Source of the DNA: Chloroflexota bacterium
Lineage (GTDB): Bacteria; Chloroflexota; Anaerolineae; Anaerolineales; E44-bin32
Reading direction: 5' to 3'
Assembly (NCBI GenBank): GCA_026390045.1
Contig: JAPLGR010000696.1
Coordinates: forward strand, 1-6,933
Length of the DNA: 6,933 nucleotides
The notes under the pieces are model-generated. The model did not search any database. It worked only from the letters and a program-made list of their open reading frames with translations, and was not told where the DNA came from. The position numbers were made by a program, and so were the translations under genes. Positions 1 through 5,905 of this stretch are shown here, piece by piece (within the stretch, counting starts at the first letter, position 1; each line of letters begins with the position of its first letter).

Positions 1-640
1 CAAAGAGCAGCGCAAAGCCATTCGAGACTGGGTCTGCCCCAATGGTTGCTGCCTGGAAGACCGTTGTGGGGGCAAGGGCAACAACTGCCAGCACCCACTT
101 TCCGAAGGGTACGATCCTGACGGCAAACCATGCCAGCATCGCGTAGGTTGCCAGGCCAGCGAGTCGGGTTCCGAAGAAGGCCGTCAGGGCTGGAAGCTGG
201 AACTTGAGGCCGAGATAGCGCATCGCGAATGCATAAGGCAGATAGAGCGGTGCGGAGTGCAGCGGTCTGGAGTGAGTTGAGGGCTCGCCATACAGGTAGT
301 CCTGTTCGTCAATGGGAGCGGACTTGTATCGATCCCAGAATCCGGGCTCCACTGGACGAATAAGGAGCTGGCGACGATACGAGAGGTTCCAGTAGATGGC
401 AGGATACGGAAGTTCGTGCCGCGAGACCTCGTTGGGAATGAAGTGGAGGTGGGCGAGATCCCAGACCCTGATCAAATGAGTCTCTTCGTCCCAACCAGCG
501 CCCAGGGGGATCGCGAGGGCGAAGATCGTCCCGAAGATCAACAGAACAGCCAGGAGGAACAGCTCGGATGGATTGAACCTGGGAGGTTGGAGCCTCCACT
601 CCGAGAGGCGGTCCCATGAGCGCCTGAGGGCGAGAGTCAC
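1..640 (-). CDS. DUF2142-family integral membrane protein, 5' part only (runs off the left edge)
   Basis: The minus-strand frame stays open from a stop at 706-704 to the window edge and gives 213 residues from a GTG at 640. Residues 27-46 form a strongly hydrophobic first membrane helix. It is followed by a GWDEETHLIRVWDLA motif (49-63), a soluble loop of about 90 residues rich in Tyr, Pro and His, an LPYAFAMRYLG helix start, a second membrane segment (about 160-177), and the motif APTTVFQAATIGADPVSNG (190-208). The acidic motif after helix 1 and the 'P-T-x-x-x-Q-A-A-x-x-x-A-D-x-x-x-N' element are what I associate with DUF2142 (PF09913). These are multi-pass proteins of unknown function, often near cell-surface glycan genes and resembling GT-C glycosyltransferases. 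The start is uncertain: the GTG has only GGAA about 10 nt upstream, and an in-frame TTG lies at 691. The C-terminal part is outside the window. Family assignment is fairly firm; function is unknown. Confidence 0.8.
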   Translation of the reverse strand, partial: MTLALRRSWDRLSEWRLQPPRFNPSELFLLAVLLIFGTIFALAIPLGAGWDEETHLIRVWDLAHLHFIPNEVSRHELPYPAIYWNLSYRRQLLIRPVEPGFWDRYKSAPIDEQDYLYGEPSTHSRPLHSAPLYLPYAFAMRYLGLKFQLPALTAFFGTRLAGLATYAMLAWFAVRIVPFGKWVLAVVALAPTTVFQAATIGADPVSNGFALLF

Positions 641-870
641 GACATCAGCATTCCGCGGAGACGCGGCTCGCTGGGCGTGGAAAGACAGCAATGCATTCGA
701 GTCTCAGCCGAGATGCCGCACTCCGCATGTGGGCGTGCTGCAACCGATGATGGGCACCCTGCGGACGGAGTCGCCTGAGCATGGAATTCCCCGGGAACAG
801 CCCGTTCTTGCGTCCCTCTGGCGTCCGGTGTTCCGCCCACGGACATTCTCGCGGCGCGCGGACGACATCG
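641..870. other. Intergenic region, no convincing gene
   Basis: About 230 bases separate the stop of the 421-aa gene from the GTG start of the membrane protein gene. Read on the minus strand, a hairpin with GTCCG/CGGAC arms (823-827 and 840-844, two more pairs if one base is bulged) lies 27 nt after the upstream stop. It has no U-run after it, so it is at best a weak 3'-end structure. A short CGGG-loop-CCCG hairpin lies a little further on. I see no clear -35/-10 pair for the membrane protein gene. The short reading frames here are Arg- and Cys-rich, lack a ribosome binding site and look like chance ORFs. Confidence 0.5.
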
Positions 871-2136
871 CTACAGATGCACGTTCCTTGCGGCCACGAA
901 CGATAGCCCCGCCTCCGTCAGCGCCCAGGCCGTGCGGTTGGCCGCATCGAACTTGTCGAGGAAATTCGTCGTCAGGTTGCCCCAATCGCCTGATTCCACG
1001 ACTTCCTGGCGCTCGCGGAAGTAGTCCAGGATATCCGACGGATGCGCCCGCGCCTGATCGACGTCCGGATCACCACCCTCGTGCTTGGCGGAGATGTTCG
1101 CAACGTGATCGGCGATCTCCACCAGCTCCGTGCGCCGAAGATACGGCTGGCGCACGATGCTCTTATAGGCCTCAGTGATATGGTGTTCGTACCGCACGAC
1201 GTCTTCGAACCCGAGGTCCTTGCGGAACTCGGCCGTGATCTCCATCGTGCGGTTGTCAATCGAGTTGCTCCAGTTGAAGCCGATCAGCGGCGACGAGCCG
1301 TCCCGCCTTGAAAACAGCTTGGCGCCGATCAGTGTCCAGAGCGCTGCATACGGATTGTCGTTGCCGACGAAGACGGAGATCTTGAAGCGGATGTCAACGC
1401 CCAGCCGGTGGAGCAGGTAGCCCAGCAGGATGGTGCCCGAGTTGACGTTCAGCACCTCGCGCACGCCGTAGTTGGTGTAGTAGTACAGGAATTCGTCCAG
1501 CCACTGCAGCGCGTGCTCGTTTGGCTGTCCGACGCCCCCGAAGTATCCGGTGATGGTCTCCGGGCCGCCGAGGTGGATATTGGACCCATCCGTCCCCTTG
1601 GTGTCCAGCGTGCAGACGTAGCTGGCGCCGAGGATCTGCATGGCGGCGGCAAACGCCGGCAGATCGCCGTCGGCCTCCTGTTCCTTCATGTTGCGCACCT
1701 GGATGTAGCGCCCCGGCATAAGCGACTGCTGCTCGATTGCCCTGCGTGCGGCATCGATGACCCATGCAAAGTAGTTCGCTGCGCTCACCTCGAGTGTGAC
1801 GGCGAGGTCATCCTTGAACCGCGTCTTTGCCGCCTTTTCGTCCAGCACCTTCCGCCGGTAGTCGGCGATCCGGATGAACGCTCCGCGGTCGCGCTGCTCC
1901 AGAAGCCACAGCAGATCGCGAACGTTCTCTGGCTTCGTGGCGCGCACGCGAGCCAGGAGGGAACTAAGGCTGCCGGCGGCCTCTGCCTTGCGGTTGATCT
2001 CCTCCGGCGTTCCGTATCGGGCGACGACCGCCAGGAACTCCTTCGTTACCGTCATGCCGGGATCGAGCAATACGGCGTTGATCGCCTCGAGGCGCGACGC
2101 CGGGATCTTCAAGCGTGCCTGCAAGTCGTCGTCCAT
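871..2136 (-). CDS. Uncharacterised 421-aa soluble protein downstream of panB
   Basis: I do not recognise this protein. The start is well supported: ATG at 2136 preceded by AGGAGG (2149-2144) with a 7-nt spacer. It lies only 23 bp after the panB stop, so the two are very likely co-transcribed. There is no signal peptide or membrane helix. Residues 1-150 look mostly helical and charged. The rest alternates hydrophobic strand-like stretches with conserved-looking polar loops: LDTKGTDGSNIHLGGPETI (177-195), NVNSGT (230-235), FVGND (256-260), GFNWSNSIDNRTME (286-299), RYEHHITEAYKS (315-326) and KHEGGDPDVD (351-360). Clustered Asn, Asp, Glu and His in short loops after strands is typical of an enzyme active site, possibly in an alpha/beta or TIM-barrel fold; that is inference only. 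No nucleotide-binding P-loop, Rossmann GxGxxG or metal CxxC motif is evident. The neighbour suggests a role near pantothenate or one-carbon metabolism, but nothing in the sequence proves it. Confidence 0.9.
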   Translation of the reverse strand: MDDDLQARLKIPASRLEAINAVLLDPGMTVTKEFLAVVARYGTPEEINRKAEAAGSLSSLLARVRATKPENVRDLLWLLEQRDRGAFIRIADYRRKVLDEKAAKTRFKDDLAVTLEVSAANYFAWVIDAARRAIEQQSLMPGRYIQVRNMKEQEADGDLPAFAAAMQILGASYVCTLDTKGTDGSNIHLGGPETITGYFGGVGQPNEHALQWLDEFLYYYTNYGVREVLNVNSGTILLGYLLHRLGVDIRFKISVFVGNDNPYAALWTLIGAKLFSRRDGSSPLIGFNWSNSIDNRTMEITAEFRKDLGFEDVVRYEHHITEAYKSIVRQPYLRRTELVEIADHVANISAKHEGGDPDVDQARAHPSDILDYFRERQEVVESGDWGNLTTNFLDKFDAANRTAWALTEAGLSFVAARNVHL

Positions 2137-2159
2137 GCCAACTCCTCCTACACGGTTGC

Positions 2160-3026
2160 TCAGCGCTTCGACTGCTTGAGCAGCCGCAACAACTCCTCAT
2201 ACGCCTCGTCGGGCATGCGGAACCAGTTCTCCGGCTGCGGGAAGGTGTGGTCACTGACCTCGGCAACGTAACGCTTCAGTCCGTCCAAGATGACCTTCCC
2301 CGCATCGCCATACACCTTGGCCATCTTCGGGGTGAAGTTCGGGTACAGCCCGAACATGTCGTGGTAGATCAGCAACTGCCCGTGTGCGTGCGGCCCCGAA
2401 CCCAGGCTGATGATGAAGCACTTCTCTGCCCGCTCGGTAATCAGCCGGCACACGCGGTCGGGGACCATCTCGAGGAGGATGGCGTAGGCGCCGGCCTCCT
2501 CGAGGGCCTTGGCGCTCTCCATGATTCGCATGGCCTGCTGGGCGCCCTTGCCCTGCACGCGGAAGCCCCCGAGGGCGCTGACGCTCTGTGGCGTCAGCCC
2601 GAGGTGCCCCATCACCGGGATCCCGGAGCGGACAACGGCGGCCACACGATCGGCCATCTCGACGCCGCCTTCCAGTTTGATCGCATCGCAGCTCGCTTCG
2701 GCCATGAATCGGCCGGCGTTGCGGATCGCCGTTTCCACCGACGGCTGATAGGACATGTAGGGCATGTCACCGATGAGCCAGACACTGGGCGCGCCCCGGC
2801 GCACGGCCTGCGTATGGCGGATCATGTCATCCATGGTGGCCGGCAGCGTGCTGTCGTAGCCGAGCATCGTCATTGCCAGGCTGTCACCCACCAGGATCAT
2901 GTCCATCCCGGCTTGCTCTTGGAAGTAGGCCGTCGGGTAGTCATAGCACGTCAACATTGTGATCGGAAGGCCCTTGGCGACCTTGTCGAACAGGGTTGGC
3001 AGCGTGACCTTCTTGCGCTCCGACAT
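2160..3026 (-). CDS. panB: 3-methyl-2-oxobutanoate hydroxymethyltransferase (ketopantoate hydroxymethyltransferase)
   Basis: PanB transfers a hydroxymethyl group from 5,10-methylene-tetrahydrofolate to 2-oxoisovalerate, giving ketopantoate, the first committed step to pantothenate and CoA, in the cytosol. The 288 aa match the family length (about 260-290). Visible hallmarks in order are ILVGDSLAMTMLGYDSTLPA (44-63, metal ligand D48), TMDDMIRHTQAVRRG (64-78), GDMPYMSY (86-93, metal ligand D87), KLEGG (117-121), GHLGLTPQSVSALGG (140-154) and LLEMVP (184-189, probable catalytic E186). The start is fixed by AGGAGG (3038-3033) six nt before the ATG. Odd points: the usual GIGAG...DGQ segment reads SLGSG...AHGQ (207-217), replacing a commonly conserved Asp with His215, and the C-terminal 'FP..EHSF' type motif is altered to FPQPENWF. 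No panC, panD or panE lies nearby. The family call is secure; canonical activity is likely but not certain. Confidence 0.93.
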   Translation of the reverse strand: MSERKKVTLPTLFDKVAKGLPITMLTCYDYPTAYFQEQAGMDMILVGDSLAMTMLGYDSTLPATMDDMIRHTQAVRRGAPSVWLIGDMPYMSYQPSVETAIRNAGRFMAEASCDAIKLEGGVEMADRVAAVVRSGIPVMGHLGLTPQSVSALGGFRVQGKGAQQAMRIMESAKALEEAGAYAILLEMVPDRVCRLITERAEKCFIISLGSGPHAHGQLLIYHDMFGLYPNFTPKMAKVYGDAGKVILDGLKRYVAEVSDHTFPQPENWFRMPDEAYEELLRLLKQSKR

Positions 3027-3032
3027 GCAGTT

Positions 3033-3038
3033 CCTCCT
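3033..3038 (-). promoter_or_regulatory. Shine-Dalgarno of panB, abutting an inverted-repeat arm
   Basis: AGGAGG on the minus strand, six nt before the panB ATG. It follows directly on the downstream arm (3045-3039) of a GGTAACC/GGTTACC inverted repeat, so pairing of the arms in RNA would place a helix against the ribosome binding site. Confidence 0.8.
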
Positions 3039-3091
3039 GGTAACCGAAGTGCGAGATCTCGAACCGCCGAGCGTGAGTCTAGCAGGTTACC
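3039..3091 (-). repeat. Inverted repeat GGTAACC...GGTTACC in the panB leader region
   Basis: On the minus strand GGTAACC (3091-3085) and its reverse complement GGTTACC (3045-3039) are 39 bp apart, with centres 46 bp apart. The upstream arm touches the candidate extended -10 of panB and the downstream arm touches the Shine-Dalgarno. A perfect 10-bp palindrome, CGAGATCTCG (3052-3061), lies between them. The layout would suit a two-site operator or an RNA hairpin, but a 7-bp match can arise by chance. Confidence 0.4.
3076..3084 (-). promoter_or_regulatory. panB: Possible extended -10 promoter for panB
   Basis: On the minus strand TGC TAGACT (3084-3076) resembles an extended -10 (TGn plus four of six TATAAT positions). 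There is no good -35 at the usual 16-18 bp distance. Transcription would start near 3069, giving a leader of about 42 nt before the ATG. The gap of about 190 bp from the upstream gene leaves room for a separate promoter, but read-through from the upstream operon is equally possible. Confidence 0.3.
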
Positions 3092-3120
3092 GGAAAAGAA
3101 GGGCCGCCCTGATCCCATTC

Positions 3121-3148
3121 AGCCCCCAGCTCGTCGGGAGTGGAGGCT
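3121..3148 (-). other. GC-rich hairpin between the ipk and panB genes
   Basis: Read on the minus strand, AGCCTCCA (3148-3141) pairs with TGGGGGCT (3128-3121): eight base pairs including one G-U. Inside, CTC/GAG adds three more pairs if one C is bulged, leaving a CCGAC loop. It lies about 70 nt after the isopentenyl phosphate kinase stop. No U-run follows directly; a small AGGG/CCCT hairpin and TTCTTTT come about 20 nt later (3112-3095). It may be a weak terminator or an RNA 3'-end stabiliser for the upstream operon. Confidence 0.35.
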
Positions 3149-3218
3149 TCCATTAGCTAACCAGAGACGCAGAAGGGGTTGAGAGTTCGCCTCGACTTCG
3201 ATCCTGATGACGACAGGG

Positions 3219-4007
3219 CTACTGGTCTGGAACGACGAGCGTCCCGATTGGCTTGCCGGACAACGCAGCCTGCACAGCCCCCGGCTCAATGCCAGAGAAG
3301 ATGCGTACCTCGAGCCCGGGAACCGCGCGGGCCATGGCCATGGCGTGGCGAACCTTGTCTGCCATTCCGCCGGTGACATCGGTGGCGGCCGAACTGGCGA
3401 GGGTGCTGGGCTGTAGATCCGCCTCGCCCAGCGTCTCAAACACCCGCGAGTTGGCGGGATAGTCGGCAAACACGCCGGGCTCGACCCCGGCAAGGAGGAG
3501 ATGCGTCGGACGAAGGGCGACGGCCAGGCGGGCGAACACGCGCTCCGTTGACACGATCGTAGAGCCGCGCTGGCGGTCGAAGGCGACGTCCCCGGCAACA
3601 ATGGGCAGAAGCCCGGCCGAGAGGGCGCGGGCGATCGGCTCGGCCGCGAGCTCGACGATCTCACCCTCTTCTGCAATGACCGAGGCTGAAGGAGGGAACG
3701 AGACCGCCGGCAGACCGGCTTCGAGGATGGCATCCACGACCAGGCGATTGAGCTGATTGGCGACGCGCCAGACCTCGACGAAACCGCGCCAATCCTCTTC
3801 CGACGCCGCGCCCAGATGGGTTCCATAGTGCGAGGCAGCCTGATGTCCGTAGGATCCGGATCCGTGCCCCAGAAGCATCCGAAGGCCAGGCTGGGAGGCG
3901 CGCGCGGCAGCGATCTCGCGAGCAACGCGCTGAAGTACGTCCAGGCGCGGTGTCTCCGGACGTGCCTTGTCGGTGATGAGTGAGCCGCCCAGCTTGAGGA
4001 AGATCAT
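3219..4007 (-). CDS. ipk: Isopentenyl phosphate kinase
   Basis: Phosphorylates isopentenyl phosphate with ATP to isopentenyl diphosphate, the last step of the alternative mevalonate route known from archaea and some Chloroflexota. The 262 aa fit the family (about 250-270) in the amino-acid-kinase superfamily. Hallmarks: KLGGSLITDK at the N-terminus (K5, G7, G8, K14), LLGHGSGSYGHQAASHYG (45-62) with H55 matching the substrate-phosphate-binding His that marks this family, VAGDVAFD (137-144), STIVSTE (149-155) and TDVTGGMADKV (209-219), the nucleotide-binding region. The His and the GDVxFD/STE set separate it from glutamate 5-kinase and fosfomycin kinase. ATG (4007) and the mevalonate kinase stop share ATGA, so translation is probably coupled and no separate ribosome binding site is needed. 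No phosphomevalonate decarboxylase is present in the window to supply its substrate. Confidence 0.93.
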   Translation of the reverse strand: MIFLKLGGSLITDKARPETPRLDVLQRVAREIAAARASQPGLRMLLGHGSGSYGHQAASHYGTHLGAASEEDWRGFVEVWRVANQLNRLVVDAILEAGLPAVSFPPSASVIAEEGEIVELAAEPIARALSAGLLPIVAGDVAFDRQRGSTIVSTERVFARLAVALRPTHLLLAGVEPGVFADYPANSRVFETLGEADLQPSTLASSAATDVTGGMADKVRHAMAMARAVPGLEVRIFSGIEPGAVQAALSGKPIGTLVVPDQ

Positions 4008-4942
4008 GATCCCACCTGTGTGTAGATCGTGCGGACGGCGCCGGCCACCGTGAGTGCCTGCCGCACGCGATCGATATCCTCCTCAGATACGAGCGCGAGC
4101 ATCGTGCCTCCACGCCCTGCGCCGGACAGTTTGGCACCCCATGCGCCCGCCTCGCGAGCAGCTTGGACGAGTGCATCGAGACCTGGGGTGGAGACTCCTA
4201 TCTCCTTCAACACTTGGTGGCTGGCGTCCATGAGGGGGCCGATCTCGGCGATGCGTCCGGCTTCCAACAGGCCGCGCGCCTGATCCGCACACTGACCCAG
4301 TGAGTCGAAGTGCCGTTCGTAGACTGGCTGATCGGCCCGCCAGCGATCTCGAACCATCCCCACTGCGGTTGCCGTCGGCGAAGCAACGCCGGTATCGCCG
4401 AGCACCAGGTGCATCCGGCCGGCAATGTCGAAGGGCATCGGGCGCGCGCCAAGACGGAAGTAGACCGGTTGGCCGAAGGCAACGACGGTGTTGTCGATGC
4501 CGGACGGGGTGCCGTGGTGGATGCGCTCGACGGCAAAGGCAAGGGCGGAGATCTCATCCGGCGGAAGGGGAAGGCCAAGATGCTCGCTGAGAGCGCGCGC
4601 AATGGCCACAGAGACGGCTGCGCCAGAGCCCATGCCAGAGGCGATCGGGATCGAGGATGTCACGCGCAGGTGGACGGCCGGAAAGAGTCCTGGACCCAGC
4701 GCGTGGAGTGTGTCCAGAATGATGCGTGGGATCGGGTGGGAGGGGTCCAACTCTTTCAGGTTGCCGGCCAAACCGACATCGGGCGCCTCGACCGTCACGG
4801 TGCCGGCTGAGGCATCGGACAGGGCGAGCACTTCTGCCCTGGCGCACACTTCCCGCACGGGAACGGCAATGGCGGGACGTCCATAGACTACGGCGTGTTC
4901 CCCTAGGAGGATGGCTTTTCCGGGAGCGGTGGCGAGGGTCAT
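4004..4942 (-). CDS. mvk: Mevalonate kinase (GHMP kinase family)
   Basis: Phosphorylates mevalonate at C5 using ATP. The 312-aa product carries the three GHMP motifs: APGKAILLGEHAVVYGRPAI (6-25; K9, E15), SIPIASGMGSGAAVSVAIA (97-115, phosphate-binding loop) and GAKLSGAGRGGTMLALV (269-285). AFAVERIHHGTPSGIDNTV (135-153) holds the probable Mg ligand E139 and catalytic base D150. The start at 4942 is preferred over an in-frame upstream one at 4981: the protein then begins four residues before the conserved APGK motif, as is usual, and its ATG shares ATGA with the stop of the prenyltransferase gene. The phosphate loop reads GMGSG where the family commonly has GLGSS, so the second Ser is Gly107. 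An isopentenyl phosphate kinase gene directly downstream supports use in the alternative mevalonate pathway. Phosphomevalonate kinase as an alternative is less likely given the EHAVVYG and SGID motifs. Confidence 0.93.
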   Translation of the reverse strand: MTLATAPGKAILLGEHAVVYGRPAIAVPVREVCARAEVLALSDASAGTVTVEAPDVGLAGNLKELDPSHPIPRIILDTLHALGPGLFPAVHLRVTSSIPIASGMGSGAAVSVAIARALSEHLGLPLPPDEISALAFAVERIHHGTPSGIDNTVVAFGQPVYFRLGARPMPFDIAGRMHLVLGDTGVASPTATAVGMVRDRWRADQPVYERHFDSLGQCADQARGLLEAGRIAEIGPLMDASHQVLKEIGVSTPGLDALVQAAREAGAWGAKLSGAGRGGTMLALVSEEDIDRVRQALTVAGAVRTIYTQVGS

Positions 4943-5811
4943 TGCCCCAGGTACAGGACAGCGATCGAGGCGATGCCCCACAGCACAAGGGTGGCTATCA
5001 GCGGCCGGTCCTTGAGGACGAGTTCCTCCGGCGCGCCGCCCGAGTCCTCCACGTGGATCAGGTACAGGTAGCGGAAGATGCCGTAGAGCACAAACGGGAT
5101 GGTCAACATCATTGTGTGGTTCTTCGGCAGGTTCTCGGCCGAGAAGGTGTAGAGGGAGTAGGCAACGATGGTTGTGGCCGAAACGATGACGATCAGCTGG
5201 TCGAGGAACGAGATGGTATAGCCGTCCAGCACGCGCCGGGTATTGCCCGCGGCCTCAGAGACGAGCACCATCTCGGCGCGGCGCTTGCCGAACCCGATGT
5301 ATAGTGCCAGCAGTGTCATGCACACGTAGAGCCAGGGGGAGAACCGTGTGACCACGATTAATGACACGCCGGCGGCGACGCGCAGGACGAACCCGGCGGC
5401 GATGATGAAGACGTCGATGATGGGGACATGCTTGAGCCAGAACGAGTACAGCAGGTTGAGAGCCAGGAACCCGCTGAGGACCAGGCCGAACGCAGTTCCG
5501 AGCGCAAAGCCGCCGATAAGAGCAACGGCGGCCAACACGGCCGCGGTGCCCAGTGCCAGCCCGGGGGACACCACCCCGGACGCGATGGCTCGCTTGCACT
5601 TGACTGGGTGCTGGCGATCACTCTCTCGGTCGGCAACGTCGTTGATCAGGTAAACGACGCTCGACGCGACACAGAACAGCACGAAGCCTGCCAAAGTGCG
5701 TAGGAACGGGAGGGGCTGCAGGAGTTTCTGATCGAACACCAGAGCCGCAAAGACGAAGAGGTTCTTGGCCCACTGCATGGGCCGCATGGAACGCAGCAGG
5801 CCGAGGAGCAT
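4939..5811 (-). CDS. UbiA-family prenyltransferase, decaprenyl-phosphate phosphoribosyltransferase-like
   Basis: A 290-aa integral membrane prenyltransferase of about eight or nine helices. The N-terminal RSMRPMQWAKNLFVFAALVF (7-26), the aspartate motif NDVADRESDRQHP (57-69), RAIASG (74-79), SFWLKHVPIIDVFIIAAGFV (123-142) followed by LR, GFGKRRAE (173-180), and the C-terminal GAPEELVLKDRPL (259-271) are the pattern of DPPR synthases. These transfer 5-phosphoribose from PRPP to decaprenyl phosphate, the first step to decaprenylphosphoryl ribose/arabinose used in cell-envelope glycans. Chain length and sugar cannot be read from sequence. The usual RPIASG reads RAIASG, a small deviation. It heads an operon with mevalonate kinase and isopentenyl phosphate kinase, whose products feed polyprenyl phosphate synthesis. 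There is no Shine-Dalgarno before the ATG; instead a promoter lies so close that the transcript is probably leaderless. In-frame ATGs at residues 9 and 12 are alternative starts. Confidence 0.88.
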   Translation of the reverse strand: MLLGLLRSMRPMQWAKNLFVFAALVFDQKLLQPLPFLRTLAGFVLFCVASSVVYLINDVADRESDRQHPVKCKRAIASGVVSPGLALGTAAVLAAVALIGGFALGTAFGLVLSGFLALNLLYSFWLKHVPIIDVFIIAAGFVLRVAAGVSLIVVTRFSPWLYVCMTLLALYIGFGKRRAEMVLVSEAAGNTRRVLDGYTISFLDQLIVIVSATTIVAYSLYTFSAENLPKNHTMMLTIPFVLYGIFRYLYLIHVEDSGGAPEELVLKDRPLIATLVLWGIASIAVLYLGQ

Positions 5812-5846
5812 GCGGCCATGATAGCAGGAAGGGGGAGTGGCGGCAA
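5811..5846 (-). promoter_or_regulatory. Promoter giving a probably leaderless transcript for the ubiA-like gene
   Basis: On the minus strand TTGCCG (5846-5841) matches four of six -35 positions. A 17-bp spacer ends in TGC, and TATCAT (5823-5818) matches five of six -10 positions as an extended -10. Seven bases past the -10 is 5811, the A of the predicted ATG. No purine-rich ribosome binding site is present in between; the strand is pyrimidine-rich there. Start mapping is inferred from spacing. Confidence 0.6.
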
Positions 5847-5878
5847 GCGTACCGCAGGGGGCAGGCGGTGGTGGTGGC

Positions 5879-5884
5879 TATAAT
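5879..5884 (+). promoter_or_regulatory. Perfect TATAAT -10 box for the small ORF/tlyA unit
   Basis: TATAAT stands in an otherwise strongly GC-rich stretch. Transcription would start near 5891, about 15 nt before the ATG at 5906 and just ahead of its AGGAGG. No -35 is recognisable at 16-18 bp; that position is a G-run (5857-5861). The promoter is divergent from the leftward one at 5818-5846. Confidence 0.55.
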
Positions 5885-5905
5885 TGCGGCGGCCAGGAGG
5901 TGGGC

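Noticed and set aside
573..1178. Plus-strand 201-codon frame crossing the intergenic region near 640-870
   Set aside because: Composition is dominated by Arg, Pro and Ser, it overlaps two supported minus-strand genes, and there is no ribosome binding site.
1408..2271. Plus-strand 287-codon open frame opposite the 421-aa gene
   Set aside because: It spans the panB/421-aa gene junction on the opposite strand and has no initiation signal. The minus-strand gene has strong AGGAGG sites and structured motifs.
3095..3112. AGGG/CCCT hairpin with TTCTTTT as a Rho-independent terminator
   Set aside because: The stem is only four base pairs and the T-run is interrupted, so it is too weak to call as a terminator by itself.
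2115..3182. Plus-strand 355-codon open frame opposite panB
   Set aside because: It lies antisense to a clear PanB with all motifs, is His/Arg/Gly-rich without any domain, and has no ribosome binding site. It is a GC-rich mirror frame.
3119..3925. Minus-strand 268-codon frame overlapping isopentenyl phosphate kinase
   Set aside because: It overlaps in another frame of the same strand, is Arg/Ser/Pro-rich, and shows no motif. The kinase frame carries all hallmarks.
4943..4981. Upstream in-frame start adding 13 residues to mevalonate kinase
   Set aside because: The extension lies inside the prenyltransferase gene and precedes the usual N-terminus. The ATGA overlap and proximity to APGK favour 4942.
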